Positions 33,725-42,394 of a stretch of DNA of 64,000 nucleotides are shown piece by piece. Each line of letters starts with the position of its first letter. The stretch's first letter is position 1. Made by a program: the position numbers and the translations under genes. Under the pieces are notes generated by a model, which searched no databases, was not told the DNA's origin, and was given only the letters and a program-made list of their open reading frames with translations. The DNA is taken from the NCBI GenBank assembly GCA_964653795.1, contig CAZZHO010000001.1:23660-87659 (forward strand), read 5' to 3'. This stretch comes from JAWPMT01 sp964653795. GTDB lineage: Bacteria > Bacteroidota > Bacteroidia > Cytophagales > Cyclobacteriaceae.

Positions 33725-34966
33725 ATGAGACGAGTCGTAATCACTGGAATGGGAGCTCTTACTCCCATAGGTAACAATGTTTCTGAATTTTCATCTGCCC
33801 TAAAGGCTGGTAAGTCGGGAGGAGGTGAGATTACCTATTTTGATACAGCTAATTTCAAAACGAAAATAGCCTGCCAGCTTCAAGGGTTTGACTTGAAAGG
33901 CCACTTAGATAGAAAGGAGATTAGAACCAACGATCTTTATGTGCAATATGCATTGGTTGCTACGGAAGAGGCTATTAAAGATGCAGAAGTAGACTTTAAT
34001 ACAGTTGATAGAACAAGGGTCGGTGTAATCTGGGGTACGGGAAATGGAGGAATTCAGAGCTTTCAGGATGAGGTATTGGAATATGCTCAGGGAAATGGCA
34101 CTCCAAGATTCAATCCTTATTTCGTGCCGAAGATAATAGTGAACATGGCAGCAGGTGTAATTTCAATCAAATACGGACTGAAGGGCATTTCATTCACGCC
34201 AGTTTCTGCATGTGCAACTGGTAACACTGCCATTATTGAAGCAGCCAATTATATCAAATGGGGTCAGGCTGATATGGTGGTAGCAGGTGGTTCTGATGCC
34301 GCTATTTGTGAGTCTGGTATTGCAGGATTCAATGCAAATAAGGCCTTGAGTACACGAAATGATGAACCAGGGACTGCTTCAAGACCTTTTGATGCTTCGC
34401 GTGATGGATTTGTAATGGGCGAAGGAGCAGGTACCCTGATTTTGGAAGAGTATGAACATGCTAAAAGACGTGGAGCAAAAATTTATGCGGAATATGCTGG
34501 AGGAGCCATGACTAGCGATGCGCATCACCTTACCGCAACCCATCCAGAGGGAGAAGGGGCTCAGAGAGCAATTTATTTGGGGATGAACGAAGCTGGTATT
34601 TCACCATCGGATATTGGCTATGTGAATATGCATGCTACATCGACTCCCATGGGGGATATAAGTGAATTGAAGGCTTTAAGCGCAGTTTTTGGTAGTCTGT
34701 CTCCCAAGATTAGCGCAACTAAGTCAATGACAGGTCATTTGTTAGGTGGAGCCGGAGCTGTCGAAGGAATAGCATCCATCTTGGCTATGAACAAGGGATT
34801 TATTCCACCCACCATCAATACGAAAGATCTAGATGATCAGGTTCCTGTAGGGCTAGATATTGTACTGGGAGAAGCTGAAAACTCAGATTTCAATTTTGCA
34901 TTGAGTAATACTTTCGGCTTTGGAGGACACAATGCCATTGTAATTTTTAAGAAAGTAGGTCAGTGA
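33725..34966 (+). CDS. fabF: 3-oxoacyl-ACP synthase II (KAS II)
   Basis: The 413-residue condensing enzyme extends acyl-ACP with malonyl-ACP. The triad is Cys163 in SACATGN, His303 in HATSTPMGD and His338 in SMTGHLLGG; the length is typical of FabF. No acpP or other fatty acid gene adjoins it, so it may be a second FabF copy rather than the housekeeping one of the usual acpP-fabF pair. The region just before the ATG is a run of ten T residues ending in GC. A strong hairpin 50 bases after the stop ends the transcript. Confidence 0.92.
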   Translation: MRRVVITGMGALTPIGNNVSEFSSALKAGKSGGGEITYFDTANFKTKIACQLQGFDLKGHLDRKEIRTNDLYVQYALVATEEAIKDAEVDFNTVDRTRVGVIWGTGNGGIQSFQDEVLEYAQGNGTPRFNPYFVPKIIVNMAAGVISIKYGLKGISFTPVSACATGNTAIIEAANYIKWGQADMVVAGGSDAAICESGIAGFNANKALSTRNDEPGTASRPFDASRDGFVMGEGAGTLILEEYEHAKRRGAKIYAEYAGGAMTSDAHHLTATHPEGEGAQRAIYLGMNEAGISPSDIGYVNMHATSTPMGDISELKALSAVFGSLSPKISATKSMTGHLLGGAGAVEGIASILAMNKGFIPPTINTKDLDDQVPVGLDIVLGEAENSDFNFALSNTFGFGGHNAIVIFKKVGQ

Positions 34967-35015
34967 AATCGCAAATTACCCGCTGTAAGCCGGTTGGCAG
35001 TCTGGGTTCTAGATG

Positions 35016-35043
35016 AATGATAGTGCCTGAACTATCATTTTTG
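35016..35043 (+). terminator. Rho-independent terminator after fabF
   Basis: AATGATAGT, loop GCCTGA, ACTATCATT: a perfect nine-pair stem followed by a run of T. It lies 50 bases past the fabF stop. Confidence 0.75.
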
Positions 35044-35418
35044 TTGGTTTGGAGATCAGCTAAACATGTCTAATCCGATCAAACAAAAAGTAATGATCAT
35101 GTTGATTGACAAGAAGATTTTTTGTTTGGTGTTCATTTTGAAAATAGTCATAATCGTTTCTTTTTTTCGAATGTAGATTACCTCAGAAAGGGATAAAGTG
35201 AATTTTAGATCACTGGCAGTTTTTAAACGATAACCACACGAAATGCCAGATAAACGAATCTTTTAGGTTTTGAATTCTAACGCTTTTGAACAATTATTTA
35301 AAAATTGTAGTTGGAGGTTCATTCACTGAAAAAATGTCAAAATCCACCAATGATTATTTGTAGTCTTTAATCATATGGTAAATTTTATTGTGATCCTTGA
35401 AATTGCCTGGTTATTTTC

Positions 35419-35449
35419 TTTGAAGTTATTGTTAAGGGTTTCACATTTG
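35419..35449 (+). promoter_or_regulatory. Bacteroidota-type promoter for the 171-aa secreted protein
   Basis: TTTG at 35419-35422, 19 bases, then CACATTTG at 35442-35449 match the -33 TTTG and -7 TAnnTTTG pattern with one mismatch. The start would be near 35457, about 33 bases before the ATG. Confidence 0.5.
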
Positions 35450-35489
35450 TAGATGTTCCAAAAGAGGAATTTGATAATAATTAAGAGTT

Positions 35490-36005
35490 ATGAGAAGAAA
35501 TTTTCTATTTATAGCGGTGCTGTTTTTGTCTTTCGGCGCTTTAGGTCAGCAGTCATTTAGGTTCAATTATGCTGAAGGGCAGCTAGATGATTCAGAAATC
35601 CTTGACTCGGATTTGAGACCTCACTACTTAGGTCAGGAATTTAGTTTGAAAATGGCGATGCTTTGGAAATCTTACACATGGTTGGAAGAGGCGAGTGCGG
35701 TTAACCCTGCTCCCAAAAGAGTAACGGATAAGACGCCAATTTTTACAGCTATGAAGAAATTGAATAGTTATTACAAAAAGCAATTGAAAGCAGGGACTAT
35801 CACTGAAGCCTTAGCAAAGGAGAAATTGCAGAGAGTCATGGACATAGTACTGTGTATCAGATATCAAAATACAATTGAATTCGAAGAGTTCTTATTGCAG
35901 AAAGCGAATAAAAAACCAGCGGCCTTAGATGAATTGTTTAGCCAGAGAGTGACGCTTTCAGGATCTTCTAAATACAACACTGCACTATCAAGCGCAGGTA
36001 ACTAG
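35490..36005 (+). CDS. Secreted hypothetical protein (171 aa)
   Basis: The protein has a clear signal peptide (MRRNFLFIAVLFLSFGALGQ). The mature domain is mostly helical and charged (KLNSYYKKQLKAGTITEALAKEKLQRVMDIVLCIRYQNT), with a single Cys. It is probably periplasmic; I recognise no family. A Bacteroidota-type promoter lies just upstream. The stop overlaps that of aroA by four bases in convergent orientation, so neither gene has a separate terminator there. Confidence 0.7.
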   Translation: MRRNFLFIAVLFLSFGALGQQSFRFNYAEGQLDDSEILDSDLRPHYLGQEFSLKMAMLWKSYTWLEEASAVNPAPKRVTDKTPIFTAMKKLNSYYKKQLKAGTITEALAKEKLQRVMDIVLCIRYQNTIEFEEFLLQKANKKPAALDELFSQRVTLSGSSKYNTALSSAGN

Positions 36006-37225
36006 TAAGACATTTCAATTCCGACACTTTTTAAGTCCTCCCAATAACCAGGGTAGGACTTTTTTATTACCTCTGGCTCCTTAACAGTAAGATCACTTCT
36101 TAATGCCAATGGTCCAAAAGCCATGGCCATCCTGTGATCCTCATAGGTCTCTATCTCTGGGGCCTCAAAATCGTCATTTCCTGGTACCAGCTGCCATTTG
36201 GTTCCATCAGCATTTTCTATTAGTTGAGTGCCAATTTTGCTCAGCTCCCTTCTCATAGCATCAATCCTGTCGGTCTCTTTGATTTTCAGGGTTTCCAGAC
36301 CTGTCATATGTAGGGTTATTCTTTTCAGAGCAGCTGCTACCATTACACCTTGAGCTAGATCAGGACATGTTTTGAAGTCAATTGACAATTCTTTTTCAAA
36401 TTCTTCCTCTTTGCGAATTGTAAGTTGGTTGTCTTCAAAGTCTGTAGTAACTCCGAAAGATTTCATTATTTCTACTATGCGGCTATCACCTTGAAGACTT
36501 TGTTTTTTTAATCCTTTCAGTGTCAATTCAGCTTCTTCCGCTACAGCAGCCATTACATACCAATAGCTTGCTCCTGACCAATCACTCTCTACTGTGTGAT
36601 CTTTGCTCTGATAGGGTTGCGGCTTTATTGAGATAGTGTTGTCAGACCAGATGTGGCTTATGCCGAACTCTTGCATTAAGCTCAATGTCATTTCTATGTA
36701 TGGCCTGCTAAATATATCTTCAGTCAAAGTAAGGTTCAAACCGTCTGGCAAAGACGGGGCGATCATAAGTAAGGCACTTATAAATTGACTGGATATATTG
36801 CCAGGTACGCTTATCGCATTTCTTTTTTGGTGCCTTAATGCATTGATACTCAAAGGGGGGTATCCAGTGTTTTCAAGATATTTGATTTCACATCCGAGCT
36901 CGTTTAGTGCATCTACCAAAATACCTATCGGTCTCTGTTTCATTCTTTCAGTTCCGGTAATGGTATGCCCTTGACCTTTCAAAGCAAGGTAGGCAGTACA
37001 GAACCTCATGGTCGTTCCAGCTTCCATCACATCCCACAGCTTATCTTCCTGGTTGAGCAATCGAAGCATCGTCTGGGTGTCCTTAGCATCACTTACATTC
37101 TTTAGATCAAAAGGCTTTTCCGAGAGGGCGGACATGAGTAAAAGTCTGTTGCTCTCGCTCTTGGAAGAGGAAAGATGGATGGTACCGTGAAGTTTGGCAC
37201 TGGATTTGTATAAGTGTAGGCTCAC
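36002..37225 (-). CDS. aroA: 3-phosphoshikimate 1-carboxyvinyltransferase (EPSP synthase)
   Basis: The 407-residue shikimate-pathway enzyme joins phosphoenolpyruvate to shikimate 3-phosphate. Motifs are SSKSESNRLLLM near residue 19, TMRFCTAYLA, QRPIGILVDAL, SSQFISALLM and KETDRIDAMRREL with the catalytic acid; the late EDHRMAMAF block is present. It is somewhat shorter than E. coli AroA (about 427). It lies downstream of aroB on the same strand, with a 204-base gap that contains a small gene on the opposite strand. Confidence 0.93.
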   Translation of the reverse strand: MSLHLYKSSAKLHGTIHLSSSKSESNRLLLMSALSEKPFDLKNVSDAKDTQTMLRLLNQEDKLWDVMEAGTTMRFCTAYLALKGQGHTITGTERMKQRPIGILVDALNELGCEIKYLENTGYPPLSINALRHQKRNAISVPGNISSQFISALLMIAPSLPDGLNLTLTEDIFSRPYIEMTLSLMQEFGISHIWSDNTISIKPQPYQSKDHTVESDWSGASYWYVMAAVAEEAELTLKGLKKQSLQGDSRIVEIMKSFGVTTDFEDNQLTIRKEEEFEKELSIDFKTCPDLAQGVMVAAALKRITLHMTGLETLKIKETDRIDAMRRELSKIGTQLIENADGTKWQLVPGNDDFEAPEIETYEDHRMAMAFGPLALRSDLTVKEPEVIKKSYPGYWEDLKSVGIEMSY

Positions 37226-37276
37226 TGTAAGGTGTTATTCAAAAACAAAAACCGAAATAAATACGTCTTTAATCTT

Positions 37277-37441
37277 ATGGCAACTTTAGGCAAAACTATT
37301 CTCTCTATTATCGCTTCATCTTTGTTAGCTGCGCTTACTATAGTGTTCGTTTCACCGAAGAAAGTGTTCAAAAGTAAAACGGTCGTTCAGAAGACAAGCA
37401 CTTCCAAATCAAAAGAAGACAAAGACAATCTATTCATATAG
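37277..37441 (+). CDS. Small single-helix membrane protein (54 aa)
   Basis: The gene lies in the aroA-aroB gap on the opposite strand. From ATG 37277 it has a hydrophobic helix (TILSIIASSLLAALTIVFV) and a Lys/Ser/Thr-rich tail ending in DKDNLFI. A GTG start at 37232 would give 69 residues. Codon choice looks coding-like. Its end overlaps the 3' end of aroB by 12 bases. No family recognised; the placement between two genes of one pathway but on the other strand is odd. Confidence 0.5.
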   Translation: MATLGKTILSIIASSLLAALTIVFVSPKKVFKSKTVVQKTSTSKSKEDKDNLFI

Positions 37442-38470
37442 GGCATTGTAAAACTCATATGCTTCTGCAATGTCGGAAGTAGTGACTCGTATATTCCATT
37501 CGCATTTCCCTATTGACGAAAGGAGGGAAAAGTTGATTTGATTTCCCTCATTCTTTTTGTCTTGTTTCAAAAGACTGGCAATTTCTTCGATCTCTGGTAA
37601 GTCCACTTTATCAAAGTTTCCTGCTATATACCCAGATATACCCAGGAGCTCACGATTTGTTAGCCCCAGCGACATCTCAGATAATTTTGCTTCTAAAATC
37701 ATCCCCACGGCGATAGCTTCTCCGTGCAAAAGACTGTTTGCTTTTTCTAAAAAATGGGTTTCAATAGCATGCCCGAGAGTATGACCAAAATTCAAAATTT
37801 TCCGCAGCCCCTTTTCGGTTGGATCTACTTTCACCACTTCTCCTTTAATATAGACCGATCGCTCCAGAAGCCGATTCCAGTCTAGTCTCTCACTAAACTT
37901 CTCTTGAGAAATGGCCAACCAGTAATTATGGTCATAGATCAATCCATGCTTTATCACTTCTGCAAAACCTGACCTTAGCTGCCTTTCGTCCAAAGTATCT
38001 AGAAAAGTTGTATCCAAGATTACCAGGTTGGGTTCTTGAAAGACTCCAATATGATTTTTCAGTCCCTCAAAATCGACTCCCACCTTTCCTCCAATACTGG
38101 CATCCACCTGCGCCAACAAGGTTGTGGGGATGTTACAGAAATTAATGCCTCTTTTGTAGGTGGCAGCCACGAAGCCACCCATATCTGTGATTACGCCGCC
38201 TCCTAGGTTAATCATCAAAGAATTACGAGAAAGTTGCATGGAAGTCAAACCCCTCCAGATATTCTGGCAAGTAGCAAGGGTCTTCTCCGTTTCTCCACTT
38301 TTTACTTCTATGATCTGATAAGAAAAGTCTAACTGAAGTTTGGGTAAGCAATATTGATTACTGTTTTCATCTACAAGAAATACAATTTTATCAAAGGAAT
38401 TTTCTCGTATGAAATTCTGCAGTACTTCCGATACAGCATCAGTCAAAACTACATTTTTCGGTATGGACAT
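37430..38470 (-). CDS. aroB: 3-dehydroquinate synthase
   Basis: The 346-residue enzyme cyclises DAHP to 3-dehydroquinate using NAD and zinc. Motifs are SLMINLGGGVITDMGGFVAATYKRGI, IPTTLLAQVDASIGGKVGVDF, the zinc ligands in GHTLGHAIE and in LLHGEAIAVGM, and the upstream FAEVIKHGLI. It is divergent from the proline dehydrogenase gene and followed on the same strand by aroA, forming a partial shikimate pair. Confidence 0.93.
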   Translation of the reverse strand: MSIPKNVVLTDAVSEVLQNFIRENSFDKIVFLVDENSNQYCLPKLQLDFSYQIIEVKSGETEKTLATCQNIWRGLTSMQLSRNSLMINLGGGVITDMGGFVAATYKRGINFCNIPTTLLAQVDASIGGKVGVDFEGLKNHIGVFQEPNLVILDTTFLDTLDERQLRSGFAEVIKHGLIYDHNYWLAISQEKFSERLDWNRLLERSVYIKGEVVKVDPTEKGLRKILNFGHTLGHAIETHFLEKANSLLHGEAIAVGMILEAKLSEMSLGLTNRELLGISGYIAGNFDKVDLPEIEEIASLLKQDKKNEGNQINFSLLSSIGKCEWNIRVTTSDIAEAYEFYNALYE

Positions 38471-38566
38471 AGAAGTAATAAATTCGAATGGCGAATTAAC
38501 AGAATCTTTAGTGTTTTACAGAGAATTGGTCTTCATATTGCTGAACAATCAAAGACCCCTACAAAT

Positions 38567-38574
38567 TATATTTG
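38567..38574 (+). promoter_or_regulatory. Bacteroidota -7 element, TATATTTG
   Basis: Perfect TAnnTTTG 21 bases upstream of ATG 38596. Initiation near 38581 would give a leader of about 15 bases and excludes earlier in-frame starts for the proline dehydrogenase gene. Confidence 0.5.
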
Positions 38575-38595
38575 CATCGCTTTTTTGATGATTAC

Positions 38596-39777
38596 ATGGC
38601 AGACCCCAGAATTACATTTGAAGACACCTCCGTAGCTTTTGCCTCAAAGACTAATTGGGATTTGAAAAAGGCCCGATTGGTTTTTGAAACCATGAAATAT
38701 CCTTGGATGGTGAAGCTTGGTACGACCCTTACTACTCGGGCTTTAAATTGGCATTTACCGGTAAAAGGCTTGATCAAGAATACGTTGTTTAGCCAATTCT
38801 GTGGAGGAGAGTCTATTCGTGATTGTCAAGCAACAATTGATGCTTTAGGTCAATATGGTGTTCAGACTATATTAGACTATTCAGTGGAAGGGCAGGAGAA
38901 TGAAGACAGCTTTGATGCTACGCTGAGGGAGTCGTTGGAGGTTGTAAGTTTTGCGAAGAACCAAGAGCATATAGCTTTTTGTGTTATCAAGTTTACTGGG
39001 TTGGGGTCCGCTGCTTTAATGACAAAGGTGCAAGCAGGTGAGACACTTACTTCAGAGGAAAAAGAACAATACGAGCGCTTTGAGAATAGGGTGCATGTGC
39101 TTGCTGAGGCGGTTGCTCAGAATGGCCTTAGGCTGATGGTGGATGCGGAAGAAACCTGGATCCAGGATGAGATAGATCGATTGACTTACGAACTGATGAT
39201 GCTTCACAATAAAGAGGAAGCCATAGTTTACAATACCTACCAACTATACCGCCATGAGGCGCTCAAGAATATGCAGAGGGCATATGATCGATTGGGTGGT
39301 AAAGGTTTTTTCTTCGGTGCCAAAGTAGTACGAGGTGCATATATGGAAAAGGAGCGCGCTAGAGCTGAGTCATTAGGTTATGTCGACCCCATCCAGCCAG
39401 ACAAAGCATCCACTGATAAGGATTATAATCTGGCGCTTGATTTTGCTTTGGCTCATATCGAGAAGTTCAGACTTTGTGCAGGAACGCACAATGAATTATC
39501 ATCTTCTACACTTGCGGATAAGTTCGAGGAGGCAGGTATCGAAAAGGGAGATAAAAGAATATTTTTTGCTCAGCTTCTTGGTATGAGCGACAATATCAGC
39601 TTTCAGTTAGCTAAGTCTGGCTACAATGTCGCTAAGTATGTGCCATATGGCCCTGTGAAGGAGGTTTTACCTTATCTATTTAGGCGTGCGGATGAGAATA
39701 CTTCCATCGCTGGTCAAAGTGGACGAGAGTTGACTTTGGTAAAAAAGGAAATTCAAAGACGTAGGCAGGTTGGTTGA
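38596..39777 (+). CDS. Proline dehydrogenase (FAD-dependent)
   Basis: The 393-residue monofunctional PRODH of the PutA N-terminal barrel type oxidises proline to P5C with FAD. Signatures are VVRGAYMEKERARA, CAGTHNE, AQLLGMSDNISFQLA, NVAKYVPYGPVKEVLPYLFRRADENTSI. ATG 38596 fits a short leader after the -7 element; the longer frame from TTG 38572 would begin inside it. No P5C dehydrogenase gene is in this window. It is divergent from aroB. Confidence 0.9.
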   Translation: MADPRITFEDTSVAFASKTNWDLKKARLVFETMKYPWMVKLGTTLTTRALNWHLPVKGLIKNTLFSQFCGGESIRDCQATIDALGQYGVQTILDYSVEGQENEDSFDATLRESLEVVSFAKNQEHIAFCVIKFTGLGSAALMTKVQAGETLTSEEKEQYERFENRVHVLAEAVAQNGLRLMVDAEETWIQDEIDRLTYELMMLHNKEEAIVYNTYQLYRHEALKNMQRAYDRLGGKGFFFGAKVVRGAYMEKERARAESLGYVDPIQPDKASTDKDYNLALDFALAHIEKFRLCAGTHNELSSSTLADKFEEAGIEKGDKRIFFAQLLGMSDNISFQLAKSGYNVAKYVPYGPVKEVLPYLFRRADENTSIAGQSGRELTLVKKEIQRRRQVG

Positions 39778-39780
39778 TGG

Positions 39781-39797
39781 TTCCTACCAGCTAGGAA
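39781..39797. repeat. Inverted repeat between proline dehydrogenase and lysS
   Basis: TTCCTA, loop CCAGC, TAGGAA: a perfect six-pair repeat three bases past the stop. It sits just upstream of the lysS -7 element, so it could be a terminator stem or an operator. Confidence 0.35.
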
Positions 39798-39800
39798 TGC

Positions 39801-39808
39801 TACTTTTG
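39801..39808 (+). promoter_or_regulatory. Bacteroidota -7 element, TACTTTTG, for lysS
   Basis: Perfect TAnnTTTG, 51 bases upstream of the lysS ATG. The -33 TTG is not clear. Confidence 0.45.
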
Positions 39809-39859
39809 CGTTTTGAAAAATTGAAATAGGCTTACTCGGCTATCAAGAGAATATTATCT

Positions 39860-41578
39860 ATGCTAAGCGAACAGGAAATTCAGAGAAGACAGGCACGTGA
39901 AGAATTGATGCAAATGGATATCAATCCGTATCCGCCGGAGTTGTTCCCGGTATCAACCACTGCTGAAGAAATCGCTAACGAATTTGAAAGCAATCCAGAT
40001 AAGTTCAAACAGGTAGCCATCGCGGGTAGGATTATGTCTCGTCGGATTATGGGTTCGGCAAGCTTTTCTGAACTCCAGGATCATACTGGGAGGGTGCAGT
40101 TCTACGTGAGAAGAGATGATATCTGCCAGGGAGATGACAAAGAGCTGTATAACACGGTATTCAAGAAGAAGCTGGATATTGGAGATATTATAGGGATTGA
40201 AGGCTTTGTATTCAAAACACAGGTTGGAGAGATATCTATTCATGTTACTTCTCTGAAAGTTTTAAATAAGTCTTTGAGGCCTTTACCCATTGTAAAAGAG
40301 GCGGTAGACGAAGAAGGAAACAAAAAGACTTGGGATGCCTTCAGCGATCCAGAGCAGAGGTATCGTCAGCGCTATTTGGATCTAATAGTCAACCCCGAGA
40401 TCAAAAAAGTATTCCATCAGAGGGCTACGCTTGTTAATACCATTCGAGAATTTTTCAATGGCAAAGGATATCTCGAAGTAGAAACACCAATATTACAACC
40501 CATACACGGTGGAGCTGCCGCAAGGCCTTTTAAAACCCATCACAATACCTTGGATATGCCATTATATCTGAGGATAGCGAATGAGCTTTATCTAAAGAGG
40601 TTGATAGTAGGAGGATTTGAAGGCGTATATGAATTCGCCAAAGACTTTCGAAATGAAGGTATGTCCCGTTTTCATAACCCTGAGTTCACTCAAGTCGAAT
40701 TGTACGTCGCTTACAAAGACTACTTCTGGATGATGGATTTGATGGAGGAGGTAGTCGAGAAAATTGCATTAAACCTGCATGGAGATACCAAGGTGAAAGT
40801 GGGGGAAAATGTTATAGATTTTCAACGTCCCTGGAAGCGATTTACCATGTTCGAAGCTATTGAACACTTTGCGGGTATCGATATCTCCGAGATGGAGGAA
40901 GAACAGCTCCGAGAGACTGCCAAGTCTTTGCAAGTGCCTTTGGATGATACCATGGGTAAAGCCAAAATCATTGATGAGATATTTGGAGAGAAATGTGAGG
41001 CCCAATTGATACAGCCCACCTTTATTATGGATTATCCTGAGGAGATGTCTCCTCTGACCAAGAAACACAGATCGAAGCAAGGATTGGTCGAGCGGTTTGA
41101 GGCAATATGTAATGGAAAAGAGATCATGAATGCCTACTCCGAGCTTAATGATCCTATTGACCAAAGGAAACGATTCGAAGACCAACTGGAATTGGCGAAA
41201 AGGGGCGATGAGGAAGCGATGGTGCTTGACGAGGACTTTTTGAGAGCCTTGGAATATGGAATGCCACCAACTTCTGGAGTTGGATTAGGTATTGATCGCA
41301 TGACCATGATCATGACGGATTCTCACAGTATCCAGGATGTGCTGTTTTTTCCTCAGATGAGGCCAGAGAAGAAGTCCAAAGGGGCTGACCTTGCTGGTGA
41401 TGAGAAAGATGTTTTTGAGGCGCTGGAAAAAGAAGGGAGCATGGATTTGACTGTACTCAAAGAGCAAGCAGGTTTATCCAATAAAAAATGGGACAAAGCC
41501 ATAAAGAAGCTGACCCAAGGTGGGTATGCTAAAGTCACTAAGACTGAGGAAGGTTTGACGGTGGAAGTATTGGGCTAG
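39860..41578 (+). CDS. lysS: Lysyl-tRNA synthetase (class II)
   Basis: The 572-residue synthetase has an N-terminal OB-fold (VAIAGRIMSRRIMG, LQDHTGRVQFYV) and a class II core with FLEVETPIL-like motif 1 (YLEVETPILQPI), motif 2 around FRNEGMSRFHNPEFT and motif 3 GVGLGIDRMTMI. About 65 residues follow the usual end (LFFPQMRPEK) as an added C-terminal domain with a winged-helix-like pattern (LTVLKEQAGLSNKKWDKAIKKL). Its stop overlaps the stop of the convergent lipoprotein gene inside a hairpin. Confidence 0.95.
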   Translation: MLSEQEIQRRQAREELMQMDINPYPPELFPVSTTAEEIANEFESNPDKFKQVAIAGRIMSRRIMGSASFSELQDHTGRVQFYVRRDDICQGDDKELYNTVFKKKLDIGDIIGIEGFVFKTQVGEISIHVTSLKVLNKSLRPLPIVKEAVDEEGNKKTWDAFSDPEQRYRQRYLDLIVNPEIKKVFHQRATLVNTIREFFNGKGYLEVETPILQPIHGGAAARPFKTHHNTLDMPLYLRIANELYLKRLIVGGFEGVYEFAKDFRNEGMSRFHNPEFTQVELYVAYKDYFWMMDLMEEVVEKIALNLHGDTKVKVGENVIDFQRPWKRFTMFEAIEHFAGIDISEMEEEQLRETAKSLQVPLDDTMGKAKIIDEIFGEKCEAQLIQPTFIMDYPEEMSPLTKKHRSKQGLVERFEAICNGKEIMNAYSELNDPIDQRKRFEDQLELAKRGDEEAMVLDEDFLRALEYGMPPTSGVGLGIDRMTMIMTDSHSIQDVLFFPQMRPEKKSKGADLAGDEKDVFEALEKEGSMDLTVLKEQAGLSNKKWDKAIKKLTQGGYAKVTKTEEGLTVEVLG

Positions 41579-41590
41579 CTATTGCTAGCC
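41573..41590. terminator. Hairpin spanning both convergent stop codons
   Basis: GGCTAGC, loop TATT, GCTAGCC form a perfect seven-pair stem containing the stop codons of lysS and of the DUF4136 lipoprotein. There is no T-run, so it may act as a two-way pause or processing hairpin. Confidence 0.4.
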
Positions 41591-42231
41591 ACTGACTTAT
41601 TAGCCAATACCCGATATTTATCCATGATTCTGAAAACGATGTGCCTAATGAATCGATCATTATCGAATCTGTCGTTTCCAAAAATTCCGGAAGCATAGCC
41701 TTGCCATACGGTCTTTTTCTTTCTTCTATCGTAAAAAGAAATTAGTAGTGTTCCTTCTCGAAGGTCACATTGAATAGGGTCATACCTTTCTCTAGAGCTA
41801 GCTCCGTAGGTACCGCCCTCTACATATGGATTGAAAGAAGTAATAACCGAATCCTGTTCTCCGCCGGAAGAAGCTCGGTCGCTTATACTTGCTGAAAAAT
41901 TTTCCTGAACCCATTGCTCGAAGTTGGGCTGGCTATATCCTTGAAGCTTGAAGTCTTCATAATAGAGCTTATAGAAAACCAATAGATTGGGTTTCTTTTC
42001 CTTTTGTTGATATCCCCATCTGGTGAGGTTCTGACCCATAAATTTTTCTATTAACTCCTTGTGCAACTCTGATCCTTCGAAATGCTTATCAGCTACGAAA
42101 GCATAAGATGAGTATTTTCCGAAGTTTCCGTCAAAACTGTAATCGGATTCGATGAGGTGACCATAATAGTTTCCGCAACCGCTCAAAACCACAACCATCA
42201 CAACCATTGGTAAAAAGCTTCTCATATTCAA
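41575..42231 (-). CDS. DUF4136-type lipoprotein, paralogue of 15847
   Basis: The 218-residue lipoprotein has lipobox LSGC (Cys19). The mature part has the same ordered blocks as the lipoprotein at 15847: SDYSFDGNFGKYSSYAFV, RWGYQQKEKKPNLLVFYKLYYEDF, LREGTLLISFYDRR, WQGYASGIFGN, DKYRVL. The middle has a variable insert (SSGGEQDSVITSFNPYVEGGTYG). Envelope location is expected; function unknown. A TACATTTG element lies 79 bases upstream of its start. Confidence 0.85.
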   Translation of the reverse strand: MNMRSFLPMVVMVVVLSGCGNYYGHLIESDYSFDGNFGKYSSYAFVADKHFEGSELHKELIEKFMGQNLTRWGYQQKEKKPNLLVFYKLYYEDFKLQGYSQPNFEQWVQENFSASISDRASSGGEQDSVITSFNPYVEGGTYGASSRERYDPIQCDLREGTLLISFYDRRKKKTVWQGYASGIFGNDRFDNDRFIRHIVFRIMDKYRVLANKSVASNS

Positions 42232-42309
42232 ATTTTCTTGTCAGGTGGAATATACTATTCTTCAACAACAATCGTTTACAAAACCCTTGAGTACCTAGCA
42301 TATTTATTT

Positions 42310-42317
42310 CAAATGTA
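42310..42317 (-). promoter_or_regulatory. Bacteroidota -7 element, TACATTTG
   Basis: Perfect TAnnTTTG on the minus strand, upstream of the DUF4136 lipoprotein with a leader of about 70 bases. Confidence 0.4.
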
Positions 42318-42364
42318 CGTGTAAACCAATTATTTACGCTGCATGCATACTAAGTGCTTCTGAT

Positions 42365-42372
42365 TATTTTTG
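42365..42372 (+). promoter_or_regulatory. Bacteroidota -7 element, TATTTTTG
   Basis: Perfect TAnnTTTG 22 bases upstream of the fatty acid hydroxylase ATG, giving a leader of about 15 bases. Confidence 0.45.
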
Positions 42373-42394
42373 TGTAACCCAAAAATGACAGTTT

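Larger units (their letters stand above)
34967..35489. other. 523-bp intergenic region, AT-rich
   Basis: After the fabF terminator this stretch holds no convincing gene. A 36-codon frame at 35066-35176 (+) has a hydrophobic middle (KIFCLVFILKIVIIVSFF) and could be a tiny membrane peptide, but nothing else supports it. A promoter for the downstream secreted protein fits at 35419-35449. No RNA gene fold was apparent by eye. Confidence 0.6.
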
